64,000 nt of DNA, taken from contig JAVTVY010025033.1 in assembly GCA_036873755.1 (NCBI GenBank), positions 37,495 through 101,494 on the forward strand, read 5' to 3'. This document shows positions 63,866 to 64,000 of the stretch, in pieces. The notes under the pieces were generated by a model. That model saw only the letters and a list, made by a program, of their open reading frames with translations. It did no database searches and was not told the DNA's origin. The DNA comes from Hanleya hanleyi. Its lineage: Eukaryota; Mollusca; Polyplacophora; Lepidopleurida; Hanleyidae. Both the position numbers and the translations under genes were made by a program. How positions within the stretch are numbered: position 1 is the first letter of the stretch; each line of letters starts with the position of its first letter.

Positions 63866-64000
63866 GTAAGTGGGACTAAATTCTATCATACATATCTAGG
63901 AGTTCCCACCATAGCTGTTTCGTGCTCTAGTGGCCACGTGAAGCGGTCACCCCACATATAACCCCATTCCCTAATGCATCATGTGATATCATGTTATGAT

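Overview
This 64 kb window is eukaryotic DNA. Coding exons are short and bounded by GT/AG splice sites, introns are long, and most of the sequence is transposons, foldback elements and minisatellites. The repeat style suggests a marine mollusc, perhaps a gastropod: SINE tails ending in CACTCACTCACTC, dispersed motifs of the aagatggccgcc type, Polinton/Maverick remnants and many small inverted-repeat elements. That placement is inference.

The host gene I recognise is a concentrative nucleoside transporter (SLC28/CNT family) on the + strand. Eight exons clearly belong to it: 35823-36247, 45583-45736, 46413-46604, 56394-56555, 58086-58211, 60915-61048, 61712-61886 and 63590-63865. All have consensus splice sites and compatible phases. 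A likely first coding exon (13193-13339) lies 22 kb upstream. Together they encode about 597 residues. The last part of the transporter lies beyond the right edge.

Layout: 1-3100 is the end of a Polinton/Maverick element, with a capsid-like gene end, an intact adenain-like protease ORF and a subterminal tandem-repeat array. 3120-5030 is a decayed non-LTR retrotransposon. 5100-13050 holds small inverted-repeat elements, a tandem duplication split by a SINE, and dispersed repeats. 13050-17800 holds transporter exon 1, a pyrimidine-rich satellite, and a diverged duplicate of both. 17800-35800 (rest of intron 1) holds MITE-like elements and two minisatellites. Intron 2 (36248-45582) holds a minus-strand non-LTR retrotransposon interrupted by about 5.4 kb of foreign DNA and by a TTAA-flanked MITE. 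Intron 4 (46605-56393) holds a second Polinton derivative with long inverted arms, a broken packaging-ATPase gene, a zinc-finger gene and a nested 3.8 kb element. The last 8 kb holds exons E-H separated by small foldback elements and a tRNA-derived SINE.

The most unusual points are: the two Polintons share a subterminal repeat whose units often carry a TGCGCATGCGCA-like palindrome; the Polinton arms have an asymmetric deletion and carry a zinc-finger gene; transporter exon 1 is duplicated together with its satellite; and the transporter has altered residues in its predicted nucleoside-contact segments.
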